Assembly (NCBI RefSeq): GCF_000485595.1
Contig: NW_014577087.1
Span: forward strand, 503,403-566,196
Source of the DNA: Priapulus caudatus
Taxonomy: Eukaryota; Priapulida; Priapulimorpha; Priapulimorphida; Priapulidae
Direction: 5' to 3'
Length of the DNA stretch: 62,794 nucleotides
This document shows, piece by piece, positions 60,930 through 62,794 of this stretch; the stretch's first letter is position 1, and every line of letters starts with the position of its first letter. Below the pieces are notes generated by a model that saw only the letters and a list, made by a program, of their open reading frames with translations, was not told the origin of the DNA and made no database searches. The translations under genes and the position numbers were made by a program.

Positions 60930-61598
60930 TACTATTCTAGCTATCTATCTAATCTTATCTATCGTTATCTCTATCTATCTCTCTATTTATCGTATCTATT
61001 ATCTATCTATTTATCTATCATTATGCTATACTATCTATCTATCTATCTCATCTATTATCTTCTATCTATCATAGTACTATATATCGTTGCTATCTATCTA
61101 TCTATCTATTTATCTATCTATCTATTTATTTATTTATGTCTATCTTATCTATGCGTATCCTATCTACTATCTATGCTCATCTATCTATCTATCTATCTAT
61201 CTATCTACTCTATCTATCTATCTATCTAACTTATCTATTATCTATTCTCTATTCATCGATAGCTATCTATTGATCTATCTATCTATTCTTCGATCCTATA
61301 TGCTATGCTATCTATCTATCTATCTACGTCTATCTTATCTATCTATCTATCTATCTATTTCATATTTATTTAGTTATATCTGTCTATCTATCTATCTTAT
61401 TTATCTACTATTCTATCTATTCTATCTACTATCTATCTATCTAATCTATCTAATTATCTATCTATGCTATCTATATCTATTACTGGTAGTCTCTCAGTCT
61501 ATCTATCTACTCTATCTACTATCTATTCTTATCTATCTATCTATCTATCTATCTACTATGCTATCTTATCTATCTTATTATTTACTATTTATTTTCCT

Positions 61599-61631
<33 letters not shown>

Positions 61632-62228
61632 TATTATCATGACTATCTATCATCTATACTAACTATCTAAACTATCTATAGTATCTACTTACTCTATCTT
61701 ATCTTATCATATGCTGTCTCTCTGTCTATGCTGGTCTATGCTGGTCTCATCTGTCTATCTGTCTATTCTGTCTATGCTGTCGATCTGTCCTATGCTGTCT
61801 ATCTATCTATCTATCTATCTATCTTATCTATCTATCTATCATCTATCATCTATCCATCTATCATCTATCCATGCTATCCATCATATCCTATACTATCCTA
61901 TGCTATCCATGCTATCCATGCTAATCCATACTATCCATTCTATCAATGCTATGACAATACTATCCATACTATCCATCTCTCCATCTATCGCATTGATCCT
62001 CTATCTTCTATCTATCTATCGTATCTTATCTTCTATCTACTCTACTATCTAATTTATCTATGCTATTTTATCTATCTATCTATCTTATCTAGTCTTCTAT
62101 CTATCTATTATGCTATCTATCTATCTATCTATGCTTATCTATCTTCTATTATCTATGCTATCTACTATCTATCATCTATCTATCCTTCTATCTATCCTAT
62201 CTATCTATCTCTTTTGTCTATATATCTC

Positions 62229-62261
<33 letters not shown>

Positions 62262-62267
62262 GCTATA

Positions 62268-62319
<52 letters not shown>

Positions 62320-62510
62320 TATCTATGCTTATCTTGCTATCTATTATCTATCTATCTATCTATTATCTATTTATCTAATCTATCTACTCTTCTATCTATT
62401 ATCTATCTATCTATGCTATCTTATCTTATTCTATCTATCTTATCGATCTTACTCTAATTTCTATCTATCGTATCTATCCATCTATCTAATCTATGCTATC
62501 CATGGCTATC
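60728..62510. repeat. Degenerate (CTAT)n satellite, about 1.8 kb
   Basis: CTATCTAT dominates throughout, with ATTA, TGCTAT and CCAT variants; 61880-61980 turns to CCATGCTATCCATACTATCC units and 61708-61800 to CTGTCTATGCTG units. The (YLSI)n reading frames are artefacts. Confidence 0.96.
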
Positions 62511-62794
62511 GCACTGCTAACAGTCTATAGTGCTTATAGTCCCCTTGGCACACGTCTGTAATAAGTCAGGTAGGTGAATGTTTGTGTACGTGGAACTTGA
62601 CAATGGCGCATGTAACATATAATGCTGTTTTATAAGTCAATGTTCGCGCATTGTACACGTCACTGCAAGTGAGATGCAAAGTGAATCCCGTTTATCTAGG
62701 GGCGGTTTATTTACTGCTGCTGGAGGGGTGCGTTTTGATTTAACGCTGCTGCAGGGGCATGATTTTTTTTATCATGTTTTCCTCCTGCGACGTC
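62511..62794. other. Unique sequence at the right edge, no gene seen
   Basis: After the satellite there is about 280 bp of non-repetitive sequence without recognisable exon. Two related GGGG(C/T)G...GCTGCTG.AGGGG phrases occur at 62700-62760. Confidence 0.5.

Noticed and set aside
60760-62457. Several long hydrophobic (Tyr-Leu-Ser-Ile) open frames that look like membrane proteins
   Set aside because: Pure translation of the CTAT satellite; no start context, splice sites or non-repeat sequence.

Overview
This is a piece of a metazoan nuclear genome, almost certainly a marine invertebrate. Genes are split by many GT-AG introns, intergenic space is wide, micro- and minisatellites are abundant, and several DNA-transposon and retrotransposon relics are present. 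There are two assembly gaps of N: 27959-28594 (636 bp) and 49541-50335 (795 bp). Nothing bacterial or viral is evident (no operons, no CRISPR array). The species cannot be named from the sequence alone.

Layout. (1) 1-6681: no gene recognised; holds TIR elements and simple repeats. (2) 6682-12893, minus strand: a complete PEX19 gene (peroxisomal membrane-protein chaperone and import receptor) in 8 coding exons, about 318 aa, ending in the CaaX box CSVM. Its first intron holds two MITE-like elements and a duplicated hairpin. (3) 12894-15416: intergenic space between two divergently transcribed genes. (4) 15417-46060, plus strand: one very large gene whose 33 coding exons join in a single frame (6441 nt, 2146 aa) and encode a secreted modular protein. 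Domain order: signal peptide; fibrillin-like N-terminal Cys-rich unit; EGF/cbEGF block; one FN3 domain; long disordered acidic segment; three VWC domains; one Ig domain; one Frizzled CRD of ROR type; about seven VWC domains; VWD; C8; TIL. The C-terminal third resembles Crossveinless-2/BMPER and kielin/chordin-like BMP regulators. The Ig-Frizzled pair resembles the ROR receptor ectodomain, but no kringle, membrane or kinase segment follows it. I know of no described protein with this combination, and it is the main discovery here: a possible single extracellular scaffold able to touch both BMP-type ligands (VWC) and Wnt-type ligands (Fz). (5) 46061-55573: 3' UTR, then gene-poor repeat-rich sequence with the second gap. 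(6) 55574-58205: a broken copy of a multi-copy invertebrate protein family with a PIN/FEN1-like core and a CXC-type Cys-rich tail. Body and tail lie head to head on opposite strands, with stops and frameshifts. (7) 58206-62794: AC-rich sequence, a possible first exon of a gene running out of the window, and about 1.8 kb of degenerate CTAT repeat.

PEX19 and the large gene have no evident functional link; they may share upstream sequence. All extracellular modules of the large gene sit on introns compatible with phase-1 exon shuffling. Many of its introns carry minisatellites that touch the exon edge, in two cases copying the splice site itself.
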